Part shown: positions 17,667-26,420 of the stretch, in pieces
Layout: the number at the start of each line of letters is the position of its first letter
Position numbering within the stretch: the stretch's first letter is position 1
DNA from: Actinomycetes bacterium
GTDB taxonomy: Bacteria; Actinomycetota; Acidimicrobiia; Acidimicrobiales; Aldehydirespiratoraceae
DNA: 56,745 nucleotides
Direction: 5' to 3'
Assembly: GCA_024276355.1 (NCBI GenBank)
Contig: JAJRXJ010000315.1
Coordinates: 1-56,745 of the forward strand
The notes under the pieces: model-generated
What the model was told of the DNA's origin: nothing
Database searches by the model: none
The model's input: only the letters and a program-made list of their open reading frames with translations
Program-made: the position numbers and the translations under genes

Positions 17667-18719
17667 ATGCACTCTCTCAGCGAGTTTGGTGGTTGGCCGG
17701 GCATCCTCGGCCGGCTGGCCGCCGGCAGGGACCTCGACGCCACCGTTACACGAGCAGTGATGGCGTGCATCCTGGCCGGTGAGGCCTCCGATTCGCAGAT
17801 GGCCGCCTTCATCGTCGGGATGCAGATCAAGGGTGCCACCACCGACGAGCTGTCGGGAATGCAGGGATCGATGCTCGAAGTCTCGAGTCCGCTCAATCTC
17901 CCTCCCGACACCATCGACATTGTCGGCATGGGTGGAGGGGCGTCGCGGCGATCCCATGCTCTCAACGTGTCGACGATGGCCGCGTTCGTGGCCGCTGGTG
18001 CCGGCGCAACCGTGTGCAAGCACGGCAATCGGAAGGCTTCCTCCACCTCCGGAAGCTTCGACCTGCTCGAGGCCCTGGGCGTGCCGGTCGACATCGACCC
18101 GACCACGCTGGAGTCACACGTTGCCGAGGTGGGTGTGGGGTTTGCGTTTGCCCGCACCTTCCATCCGTCGATGCGTCATGTAGGGCCGGTTCGAGCCCAG
18201 CTTGGTATACCCACAGTGTTCAATGTGTTGGGTCCGCTCGCTCATCCCGCCCGGCTGACCCGGCAGGTGATCGGGGTCGCTGATTGGAGTCTGGCGCCGA
18301 CCATGGCCGGGGTTCTGATGGCCACCGGATCGGTGCGGGCTCTGGTTGTCCACGGACAGGCCGGCGACCCGGACGATGCCGGTCTCGACGAACTCACCAC
18401 GGCCGGAAAGTCGCGGATGCTGTCGATCGATCATGGGCGAGTGTCCGAGGTGGAGGTCGATGCCACCGAGTTCGGGCTGGCCCTGGTGGCCGAGTCCGAT
18501 CTGGCCGGAGGTGATGCCGCGGCCAACGCCCGCATCGCCCGGTCGGTGCTCGCGGGCGAACGTTCGGCAGCGCGCGACATCGTGGTGCTCAACGCGGCTG
18601 CAGGTCTTGTCGTGGCCGGCTTGGCCCGGGACCTGGGAGAGGGTGTGATTCAGGCGTCGGCGGCGATCGATGACGGTCGGGCCGAGGCCAAACTGTCGGC
18701 GCTGGTCTCGCGGCGCTGA
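17667..18719 (+). CDS. Anthranilate phosphoribosyltransferase-like (TrpD family) with altered GTGGD motif
   Basis: KHGNRKASSTSGSFDLLEALGV, PTVFNVLGPLAHPA, GLDELT; canonical GTGGD replaced by GMGGG. Confidence 0.8.
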   Translation: MHSLSEFGGWPGILGRLAAGRDLDATVTRAVMACILAGEASDSQMAAFIVGMQIKGATTDELSGMQGSMLEVSSPLNLPPDTIDIVGMGGGASRRSHALNVSTMAAFVAAGAGATVCKHGNRKASSTSGSFDLLEALGVPVDIDPTTLESHVAEVGVGFAFARTFHPSMRHVGPVRAQLGIPTVFNVLGPLAHPARLTRQVIGVADWSLAPTMAGVLMATGSVRALVVHGQAGDPDDAGLDELTTAGKSRMLSIDHGRVSEVEVDATEFGLALVAESDLAGGDAAANARIARSVLAGERSAARDIVVLNAAAGLVVAGLARDLGEGVIQASAAIDDGRAEAKLSALVSRR

Positions 18720-20389
18720 CCCCGCCACACCGCGTGTCGGCCGGTGCCCTTGTGGCCGGCCGAGAATTCGCGGACCGGCTCGGCGTATTCCGCGAGCGGG
18801 CCGGTGACACATTCGAGGGTCATCCGGTGGGCGTTGGCGGAGATCCAGTTGACGATGCAGAGCATCTCGTCGGCATCGGATCGGGAAGGAGGCGTATCGG
18901 GTAGGGCGGTCGGGAAGGAAGATTCCCGCGGGGCGGGTGGCAACAAGGGATGATGGAGAAGTCCGTCGATGATCCGCATGTGGACGCCATCCACGGTAAA
19001 GAGGATGTCTCCGGCGCGGCGAATGGCCTCGAACTTTCTTCTGCGGGACAGAGCCAGCGACAGAGCTGATGCCCGGTCCCTCATGTCGGCAGCCTCTTCG
19101 TATCGCTCCTCGGCTGCCAGTGTGGTCATCCGCTCGCCGAGGCGGTCGAGCAGGGAATTGGGATTCTTGACGATGCCATCAATCAGGAAGGCGACCGATT
19201 TCGAGTAGTCGGCTTCGTCGACGGTTCCGGAACACGGGCATGCAGCAACCCTGAGTTGAGCGGCGGTGCACAGGCCGTCTCGTGTCGGTCGGGGAGACGA
19301 CGGGCCTGACGGAATCCTCGCGTTGCACCGACGTATCGGCACGGCGGTGTGGATGGCCTCGACAATGAGCCGGGCCTGTCTCGTCGAAGAGACCGGACCC
19401 AGATGGAGGTCGCCATCGTTGCTCGGCTGTCGAACGATCGAGAGTCGCGGGAACCGCTCGTGGAGCGTGAGCTTCACGTATCGATATCGATTACTGGTTG
19501 TGCCCTGCTTGTTGAATCTGGGAAGGTGGGCATGGATCAGGCGGATTTCGAGCACAGCCGCCTCCAAGCCGTTGGCGCACACCCGGTGTTCGATGGTGGA
19601 GGTCTGGCGCAGCAACTGCGACACCATGCGACGCTGATCCGACGAGAAATAGCTGCGCACACGGGACCTCAGGTTGGAGGCCTTGCCGACGTAGAGAATG
19701 GCGCCACTGCGTCCGCGGAACATGTAGACACCAGGAGCGCGCGGCAGGCCTTCGGTGAGTCCGAGCTTCGAGGCTTCGGGGTTGCCGGCCATGGTCGGAA
19801 GAGAGATGAGATCGTCGAGTCCGGTGGCGCCCATGGCCGCCGCCCGTTCGATGAGCAGGTGGAGCAGATCACCGGTGGCGAGAGCATCGTCGAGAGCCCG
19901 GTGGCTGGGCTGATGATCGAGCCTGAACCGGTCGGCGAGTGTGTGGAGCCTGCAGTTGGGCACCTCCGGTCTGAGCAGCCGCCGGGCCAGCGCCAGCGTG
20001 TCGATCGACCGGTTCGGCAGGCGCTGACGGTCTTGGGCCCGGAGGGTGGCGTTGATGAATGACAGGTCGAACCTGACGTTGTGGCCAACCACCACCGAGT
20101 CTCCGATGAACTCCAGCAATGACGGGGTGACCGACTCGATACGGGGGGCATCGGCCACCATTGATTCGGTTATGCCGGTGATCACGGTTATCCGGGGAGG
20201 AATCGCACAGCCGGGATTGACCATGGTCTGGTATGTGCCCAGGCATTCACCCCCTCGAAGCTTCACGGCTCCGATTTCGGTGATCATGCTGGTTACGGGG
20301 GAGGTGCCGGTGGTTTCGAGATCAAGCACGCAGAATGTGACATCACGAAGCGGAGTGCCCAGGTCGTCGAAACTTCGCTGGCGAGGCAT
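18650..20389 (-). CDS. DEDD (DnaQ-like) exonuclease fused to GIY-YIG (UvrC N-terminal-like) nuclease
   Basis: FCVLDLETTGTSPVTSMITEIGAVK...VVGHNVRFDLSFI; RAPGVYMFRGRSGAILYVGKASNLRSRVRSYF. Confidence 0.88.
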   Translation of the reverse strand: MPRQRSFDDLGTPLRDVTFCVLDLETTGTSPVTSMITEIGAVKLRGGECLGTYQTMVNPGCAIPPRITVITGITESMVADAPRIESVTPSLLEFIGDSVVVGHNVRFDLSFINATLRAQDRQRLPNRSIDTLALARRLLRPEVPNCRLHTLADRFRLDHQPSHRALDDALATGDLLHLLIERAAAMGATGLDDLISLPTMAGNPEASKLGLTEGLPRAPGVYMFRGRSGAILYVGKASNLRSRVRSYFSSDQRRMVSQLLRQTSTIEHRVCANGLEAAVLEIRLIHAHLPRFNKQGTTSNRYRYVKLTLHERFPRLSIVRQPSNDGDLHLGPVSSTRQARLIVEAIHTAVPIRRCNARIPSGPSSPRPTRDGLCTAAQLRVAACPCSGTVDEADYSKSVAFLIDGIVKNPNSLLDRLGERMTTLAAEERYEEAADMRDRASALSLALSRRRKFEAIRRAGDILFTVDGVHMRIIDGLLHHPLLPPAPRESSFPTALPDTPPSRSDADEMLCIVNWISANAHRMTLECVTGPLAEYAEPVREFSAGHKGTGRHAVWRGQRRETSADSLASARPSSIAADA

Positions 20390-20454
20390 CGCGAAATGTT
20401 GGACGAACAAACGTTCGGTGTCAAACCGGATCGTTCACGGCGAGGCGACCGGTG

Positions 20455-22068
20455 TCATCGGGACAGGTTCGGCACCACCGAGGTGAGGTGGTCCGCCAAT
20501 CTCAGTGCAAGGGCCACGATGTTGAAGGTGGGGGTGGCCACGCCGCCGGTGGCGAAAACCGAACTACCCGCCATCCAGAGATTGTCGATGCCGTGGACGC
20601 GACAGTCGGCGTCGACCACGCCCTCGGTGGGATCCGTGGCCATGCGGGTGGTGCACATGTGATGGAAGCCGACGCCCACCGGAAACCCGAGAGGGTCGAA
20701 CTCTTCCGGAGACGACCGGTAGAGCGACAAGAATTCACCGGGGATCATGTGGTCGGCGGCGTCGGCATGGACGCCACCCGGAATGATCTGGAAGCGGCCT
20801 GCACCAGCGGCTCCGACCTGCTCGGCGACCGTGCGAAGCCCCGAGAGGATCGCGGCTCTGTCCTGAGGGGTGTGTCGCCAGTCGAGTCGGGCGCGAGGCA
20901 TCCCGAACGGGTCGGACTCCGATGAGAGGGTGACCCTGCTGTCGGGGTTGAGGCGCTGTTCGGCCAGAACCTGCACGTAGGCCGCGGTGGACGGCCGTTC
21001 TCCGGCGACTGCCGACAGCAGCGCTCCGATCTCGGCCATGGTGTCGCCCCCGGGCTGGTACGGGACACCATCGGGGAGATGCCCGAGAGCGAACTGAACC
21101 TCGAGGCCGGTGGTGTTGGCCGAAGCCACATGTTCGCTCGTGAGGGCGAGAGCGTACTTGACACCGTGTACCGAGCCGGCATGACGACCCCGGGTGATCT
21201 CCACGTCCTCGCCGTGGAAGCCGACCAGATCCTCCAGTGGAGCCTCGAACAGACCGAAACCGGCGTATGACTGGAGATGCTCGGTGAAGTAGCGGCCAAC
21301 CAGGTCGTGGTTGTTGCCGAGGCCGGAGGGGTTGCCGTCGGTCGAAGCGAGCAGCAGTCGAGCGTTCTCGATTCCACCGGACGCAACAACGAATGCCTCG
21401 GATCTTGCCCTGAGTCTCAACCCGCCGAGGGTGCGAATCTCAGCTGATGTCACGTGCCGACCGTCGTCGGCGAGATTGGTCACGTTGGCCCCCAGGATCA
21501 CCCGAAGCCGTGTCGACCTGGCAAGGTCGTCGCGGTAGACCTCGCCGAAGGGCATCGGGAACGCGATCTGAAAAGCGACAGGAGCCACGACCCGGTTCGA
21601 TATCGGCGGCAACTTCATGCCGGATCGCTCCTGCCAGACGGCAGGTGAGAACTCGCTGTCGGTGATCCGGCACCACTCGGCGGCCCGGGCCCAGAACGGC
21701 AGGAGGTCGTCGTGGTCGATGGGCCAGCCCGACACCTCGAGATGGTCGCGACGTTGGAAGTCGACCGGCTGGAGAGGGCGGCAGTAGCCGGCCCAGTGGT
21801 TGGTTGTGCCGCCCAGCCACCGAAGCCTGATCTCGTCGAGATCAACCTCTCCTCCGAGCACGGTCAAAGGCTCCCCGACATTGTCGCCTCGGTAGAGGTC
21901 CTGGGTGGCTGCATCGAAGTCGAGAAAGCCCGACTCGAGAAGGGTGACATTCATGCCGCCTGCGGCGAGTTCCAATGCCAGCGTGATACCCGCAGCTCCA
22001 CCTCCGACAATGCACACGTCGGACTCGATGACGTGGTTGTCGTCAAGGCTGTCGGCACGAATCAGCAT
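20455..22068 (-). CDS. GMC-family FAD-dependent oxidoreductase
   Basis: SDVCIVGGGAAGITLALELAAGGMNVTLLESG...LGGTTNHWAGYCRPL...HHMCTTRMATDPTEGVVDADCRVHGIDNLWMAGSSVFATGG. Confidence 0.88.
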   Translation of the reverse strand: MLIRADSLDDNHVIESDVCIVGGGAAGITLALELAAGGMNVTLLESGFLDFDAATQDLYRGDNVGEPLTVLGGEVDLDEIRLRWLGGTTNHWAGYCRPLQPVDFQRRDHLEVSGWPIDHDDLLPFWARAAEWCRITDSEFSPAVWQERSGMKLPPISNRVVAPVAFQIAFPMPFGEVYRDDLARSTRLRVILGANVTNLADDGRHVTSAEIRTLGGLRLRARSEAFVVASGGIENARLLLASTDGNPSGLGNNHDLVGRYFTEHLQSYAGFGLFEAPLEDLVGFHGEDVEITRGRHAGSVHGVKYALALTSEHVASANTTGLEVQFALGHLPDGVPYQPGGDTMAEIGALLSAVAGERPSTAAYVQVLAEQRLNPDSRVTLSSESDPFGMPRARLDWRHTPQDRAAILSGLRTVAEQVGAAGAGRFQIIPGGVHADAADHMIPGEFLSLYRSSPEEFDPLGFPVGVGFHHMCTTRMATDPTEGVVDADCRVHGIDNLWMAGSSVFATGGVATPTFNIVALALRLADHLTSVVPNLSR

Positions 22069-22547
22069 GCGACGTCCCCGTCGCACACGTAGGCCACGAT
22101 GGCCGCGGCGCGAGCTTCGGATGCGGACAGTACCCATCCGGCCACCGAGACCGTGTCTCCGGCCAGGAATTCGGCGGCCACGGTTGATGCGGCTGCTTGG
22201 ATGGGGTCGGAGGCCGGGTCGGGGAGCAGATCGATCAGGACCTGCGGATCGGCTTCGTCGGGATGTTCGGATAGGTATCGGCGCCCGACCCGGGATATCG
22301 CCGGGTCGAGCTTGGAGATCGCCTGCTTGTCGAGCGAGTCCAGAGCAGCCATCTGATCGGGTGACACCGGTGGGATGGCGTGAACAGCAGGGTCTGACAC
22401 GGTGGTGGCGGCGGGTTCGGGTCGGCCGGCCGGTCGATCGGGCCGAAGCTGCAGCCATGTGGCACCTCCGCCGATGGCGAGGGCCACGACTCCGGCGCCG
22501 ATGCCCATGGCTTGACGTCGTGAGTACTCGTGGTCCGGCTGCGTCAC
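22062..22547 (-). CDS. Putative Tat-exported small subunit (gluconate-2-dehydrogenase subunit 3-like candidate)
   Basis: EYSRRQAMGIGAGVVALAIGGGATW twin-arginine signal; 7-nt overlap with downstream GMC gene. Confidence 0.6.
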   Translation of the reverse strand: MTQPDHEYSRRQAMGIGAGVVALAIGGGATWLQLRPDRPAGRPEPAATTVSDPAVHAIPPVSPDQMAALDSLDKQAISKLDPAISRVGRRYLSEHPDEADPQVLIDLLPDPASDPIQAAASTVAAEFLAGDTVSVAGWVLSASEARAAAIVAYVCDGDVAC

Positions 22548-22591
22548 GGGGCTGAATGGTACTGCCGGGTCCGGTCGGCGACCCCTGGGCG

Positions 22592-22617
22592 GGGGTGTGA
22601 CGAGAGTGTCACACCCC
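22592..22617. promoter_or_regulatory. Perfect inverted repeat GGGGTGTGAC-GAGAGT-GTCACACCCC in a divergent promoter
   Basis: 10-bp perfect arms, 6-nt centre, followed by TAGGGT-N6-ATG. Confidence 0.75.
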
Positions 22618-22634
22618 ATCTCTAGGGTGACCCC

Positions 22635-22889
22635 ATGGTCATCAGCAAACACCTGAGCATCGTTCCCGATCTCCCCCCTACGGATGAAGAGCCCCTCGTC
22701 ATCGATTGCGACGAGTGCTCCGCGCAAGACACCGAGGTGTGCGCGGAGTGTGTCGTCAGCTACATCGTCAGCAAGGAGCCCGGTCGGCCGATCGAGCTGG
22801 AGCGGAGTGAAGCCAACGCCGTCAGGCTCCTTGCCAACGCCGGCCTCGTGCCGGGTTCGAGATTCACCCGCGTGCAGCCGGTCGCCTGA
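22635..22889 (+). CDS. Small Cys-rich (probable zinc-binding) protein
   Basis: IDCDECSAQDTEVCAECVVSYIV (CxxC...CxxC); leaderless-type promoter. Confidence 0.7.
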   Translation: MVISKHLSIVPDLPPTDEEPLVIDCDECSAQDTEVCAECVVSYIVSKEPGRPIELERSEANAVRLLANAGLVPGSRFTRVQPVA

Positions 22890-22918
22890 TTCGTTGGGGA
22901 TCATGCCACGATGTAGCG

Positions 22919-23983
22919 GTGGAAGTGATCCGACACGAACTTGAGGAGATCGGTCTTGGGGCCGGCCTGTGCGCGGTCGGCTTTGCCGGTGCCGACCGAT
23001 TCCCCGACACTCTCCGGGATCTCGAGGGCAGAAAGGCGGCCGGTCTCCACGGAGGGATTCAATTCACTTACCGCAACCCGGCCAGGTCCACCAACCCTTC
23101 GGCAACGATGCCGTCGGCGAGGTCCCTCGTGGTCGGTGCCCTCGACTATTCATCGGCCGTGCCGGCCAAGCCGACACACGCCCCCATGGGCCGGGTGGCG
23201 TCCTACGCGTGGCACGACCACTACCGGTTTCTCCGCGCTGCGCTCGACCGGATGGCCGAACATCTGCGGGCCCGGGGCCACCGCGCCGAGGTATACGCCG
23301 ATCAGAACAATCTTGTCGACCGCGCCGTCGCGCACCGATCGGGAATCGGCTGGTGGGGGAAGAGCTCCAACATTCTCATTCCCGGTACCGGGAGCATGGT
23401 CGTGCTCGGCGCGGTGCTCACCGACGCGGAGATGGCAATGAGCCACGTAGAGCCGGTGCCCGACCAGTGCGGCTCCTGCAATTCGTGCATCACCTCGTGC
23501 CCCACCGATGCCATCGTCTCACCCGGGGTGATCGATGCCCGCAGGTGTCTCGCTTGGCTCCTTCAGCTCGACGGGGATTTCCCCGAGGAGTTCCGGGCGG
23601 CGCTCGGCGATCGCATCTACGGCTGCGACGACTGCCAGGACGCCTGCCCACCAAACCAGATCACGCTTCGCCGCACAGCGGATCGTGACCGAGACTACGG
23701 AGCCGAACCCGGTGCCTGGGTGCCGATCCTCGGCCTACTGAGCCTCGGCGACGCCGAACTGATGTCCCGATACGGCCGGTGGTACATACCCCGTAGAGAC
23801 CCCGACATCATTCGTCGCAACGCATACGTGGTGCTGGGCAACATCGGCGACCGTGACGACCCGGCAACCAGGGCCGCCATACGCGCCGGGATCTCCCACA
23901 AGAGCGAGGTGGTGCGTACCCACGCATCATGGGCGGCAGCCCAACTTGGTCTCGATCGTCTCACTCCAACAGCAACCGCCTAG
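22919..23983 (+). CDS. queG: Epoxyqueuosine reductase QueG
   Basis: GIGWWGKSSNILIPGTGSMVVLGAVLTD; CGSCNSCITSCPTDAIV; YGCDDCQDACPPN. Confidence 0.9.
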   Translation: MEVIRHELEEIGLGAGLCAVGFAGADRFPDTLRDLEGRKAAGLHGGIQFTYRNPARSTNPSATMPSARSLVVGALDYSSAVPAKPTHAPMGRVASYAWHDHYRFLRAALDRMAEHLRARGHRAEVYADQNNLVDRAVAHRSGIGWWGKSSNILIPGTGSMVVLGAVLTDAEMAMSHVEPVPDQCGSCNSCITSCPTDAIVSPGVIDARRCLAWLLQLDGDFPEEFRAALGDRIYGCDDCQDACPPNQITLRRTADRDRDYGAEPGAWVPILGLLSLGDAELMSRYGRWYIPRRDPDIIRRNAYVVLGNIGDRDDPATRAAIRAGISHKSEVVRTHASWAAAQLGLDRLTPTATA

Positions 23984-23995
23984 AGTTCTCTCGCT

Positions 23996-25126
23996 GTGGC
24001 CCGCCATCTGCTTGTCACCAACGACTTCCCGCCCAAGATCGGCGGCATACAGAACTACCTTTGGGAGCTCTGGCGCCGTCTCCCCGCCGACGAGGTGGTG
24101 GTACACACCACCCCATACAAGGGCGCGGCCGAGTTCGACTCGGAGCAGGACTACACCATCATCCGCAGCCGGGAGCCGTGGCTGCTTCCCACCCCGATCC
24201 TGGCCAGACGGGTCGACTCATTGGCCCGTAGCCATGCGGTCGATCTGGTGCTCATCGACCCCGCAGTTCCCGCCGGCCTCATAGGGCCGCATCTGGATCA
24301 TCCCTATGGTGTGATTCTCCATGGTGCGGAAGTCACGATTCCCGGACGAGTACCGGTGAGCCGGCAGCTCCTGTCGAGGGTGCTCGACAAGTCGGTGGGC
24401 GTGATCGCCGCCGGTGGGTACCCGGCCGACGAGGCCGAGCGGGCGGCAGGAAGATCGTTGCCCACAACCATCATTCCCCCCGGTGTCGACGTCGAGCGGT
24501 TCGTGCCTCTCTCGGAGTCCGACCGTGTCGCGGCCCGACGAAGGTTGGGGCTTCCCGAATCCGGGCCGCTGGTGGTGTCGGTGTCGCGACTGGTGCCCCG
24601 CAAGGGCATGGACACGCTGATTCGTGCATCGGTCGAGATCCGCAAACGGCATCCGGAGGTCACCGTCGCCATTGCCGGAAAGGGTCGCGACTCGAAACGT
24701 CTGGCGGCGCTGATAGCCGAGCTCGACGCGCCGGTTCGGCTTCTGGGGAGGGTCGACGACTCCGACATGCCGGCCCTCTACGGGTGCGGTGATGTGTTCA
24801 CCATGTTGTGCCGCACCCGGTGGGGCGGCCTCGAGCAGGAAGGGTTCGGCATTGTGTTCCTGGAGGCGGCCGCGGCCGGAGTTCCCCAGGTGGCCGGCCG
24901 CAGCGGCGGTGCCCACGAGGCCGTGGTCCACGATCAGACCGGGCTGATCGTCGACAATCCGACCGACCCCCTCGAGGCTGCAGACGCGATCAGCAGTCTG
25001 CTCGACCAACCCGACCAGCGAGCGGCAATGTCGCGTGCGGGTCGTGACAGGTCGGTGGCCGAGTTCTCCTACGACGTGCTCACAGCCAGGCTCGCCGAAG
25101 CCATCAAGGAGATGGCGGGCAGGTGA
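23996..25126 (+). CDS. GT4-family glycosyltransferase, PimB-like
   Basis: LVTNDFPPKIGGIQNYLWEL; GVDVERF; VSRLVPRKGMDTLI; GGLEQEGFGIVFLEAAAAGVPQVAGRSGG. Confidence 0.87.
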   Translation: MARHLLVTNDFPPKIGGIQNYLWELWRRLPADEVVVHTTPYKGAAEFDSEQDYTIIRSREPWLLPTPILARRVDSLARSHAVDLVLIDPAVPAGLIGPHLDHPYGVILHGAEVTIPGRVPVSRQLLSRVLDKSVGVIAAGGYPADEAERAAGRSLPTTIIPPGVDVERFVPLSESDRVAARRRLGLPESGPLVVSVSRLVPRKGMDTLIRASVEIRKRHPEVTVAIAGKGRDSKRLAALIAELDAPVRLLGRVDDSDMPALYGCGDVFTMLCRTRWGGLEQEGFGIVFLEAAAAGVPQVAGRSGGAHEAVVHDQTGLIVDNPTDPLEAADAISSLLDQPDQRAAMSRAGRDRSVAEFSYDVLTARLAEAIKEMAGR

Positions 25127-25569
25127 GCCACAACTCCACAAGCCGGCCCGAGGGTCGTGCGATCATCCGAGCGTCGTGGACCTCCACAGTTGTCTTCTCG
25201 ATCACCGCTGTCGCGGCCACCATGAGTCCGGGAATCCTGCGGTGGCCGGCGCTGGTGGTTGCCCTCGGCATGTTTGCCGTCGGCTGCATTGTCTTCCTCT
25301 GGGCGTTCGCCGTCGCGGTCGGTCGCAGCCGAACCGATGCCATTGGCATAGGTGGATTGTTTTTCCTGGCCGGCTCTGCTCCCCGCGGTGTGCAGTTCAC
25401 CCTCATGGGCTCGCTGGCCGTTCAGGTGATGGTGGCGATTGCCACCGCATCGGCACGAATATTCACCACTCTTGCCTTTGGTTCGCTGGCACCGATGATG
25501 GGGTTGGCGATGGCCGGGCTCTGGGGTGCAAAGTTCGGTAGATTCGGACCACGAAGCCCGGCAGAGTGA
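25123..25569 (+). CDS. Membrane protein, unknown function
   Basis: Several hydrophobic helices; GTGA overlap with glycosyltransferase. Confidence 0.65.
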   Translation: MSHNSTSRPEGRAIIRASWTSTVVFSITAVAATMSPGILRWPALVVALGMFAVGCIVFLWAFAVAVGRSRTDAIGIGGLFFLAGSAPRGVQFTLMGSLAVQVMVAIATASARIFTTLAFGSLAPMMGLAMAGLWGAKFGRFGPRSPAE

Positions 25570-25628
25570 CCCCCAAGTCCGGTTCAGTTGTTAGTGTCAC
25601 GTTTCGACACACGAGGAGCGATTCGCAC

Positions 25629-26081
25629 ATGGTCGATCAAGCCACCGAGCGCACCACCATCAACGCCACACCCGATGAATGTTTCGATGTGGCCATCGAT
25701 TTCGAGAAGTATCCCGAGTGGGCGTCCGACATCAAGATGTCACGTGTCCTGTCGCGCGACGATCAGGGCCGGGCGGTCGACGTCGAGTTTCGTGCCGCGG
25801 CCATGGGACGAAGCACGACCTACACGTTGCGATACTTCTATGGGTCCAATCCCCGACGGCTCGCGTGGCGACTACAGGCCGGCGATGTGACCCGTCGACT
25901 CGACGGCGAATACGAGTTTCTCCCCGTCAAGGGCGACCCGGGAAGAACCGACGTCGTCTACCACCTGGCCGTCGATCTCTCCGTACCATTGCCCGGATTC
26001 GTGAAGCGCAGGGCCGAGGCCCGGCTGTTGCGGACCGCGCTCGAGGATTTCACGTGCGCGGTCGAGGGGCGCAAGAAGTGA
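25629..26081 (+). CDS. SRPBCC/polyketide-cyclase (START-like) family protein
   Basis: ERTTINATPDECFDVAIDFEKYPEWASDIKMSRVLSRDDQGRAVDVEF. Confidence 0.85.
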   Translation: MVDQATERTTINATPDECFDVAIDFEKYPEWASDIKMSRVLSRDDQGRAVDVEFRAAAMGRSTTYTLRYFYGSNPRRLAWRLQAGDVTRRLDGEYEFLPVKGDPGRTDVVYHLAVDLSVPLPGFVKRRAEARLLRTALEDFTCAVEGRKK

Positions 26082-26332
26082 CTCAGCCCTCGGGCGATTC
26101 CGATCATTCGACTCCAGATCCGCTTGAGGACGTACGGGAGGCCGCCAGCGAGGTGATCGGATCGTTGAAGCGTCTGATCGAGGCCACCGAGAAGGTCGTG
26201 GCTGATCCGGCATCGTTCGATCAGGTGGTAAGCGGGGGCAAGAGCATCATCGATGCATTCACCAGCGGTTTCGTCGGTGGTCCCGATGAAGCGCCGGAAC
26301 CCCGGGGCCCACTGGGCGACACCCAGGTCTGA
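26078..26332 (+). CDS. Small protein, unknown function
   Basis: GTGA overlap with SRPBCC gene; VTQPSGDSDHSTPDPLEDVREAASEVIGSLKRLIEATEKVVADPASFDQVV. Confidence 0.55.
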   Translation: MTQPSGDSDHSTPDPLEDVREAASEVIGSLKRLIEATEKVVADPASFDQVVSGGKSIIDAFTSGFVGGPDEAPEPRGPLGDTQV

Positions 26333-26420
26333 TTCTCTCCTCCGCGGCCGGGAATCGGCCTCGGGGGTGGTCGGATCGCACCGCTTTAGAAGACCTCCAC
26401 CATGCCGACAGGGTCAAACG

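Noticed and set aside
22592-22617. CRP-type site
   Set aside because: TGTGA and TCACA half-sites are separated by 8 rather than 6 nt, so I do not call it a CRP box; kept only as an unassigned palindrome.
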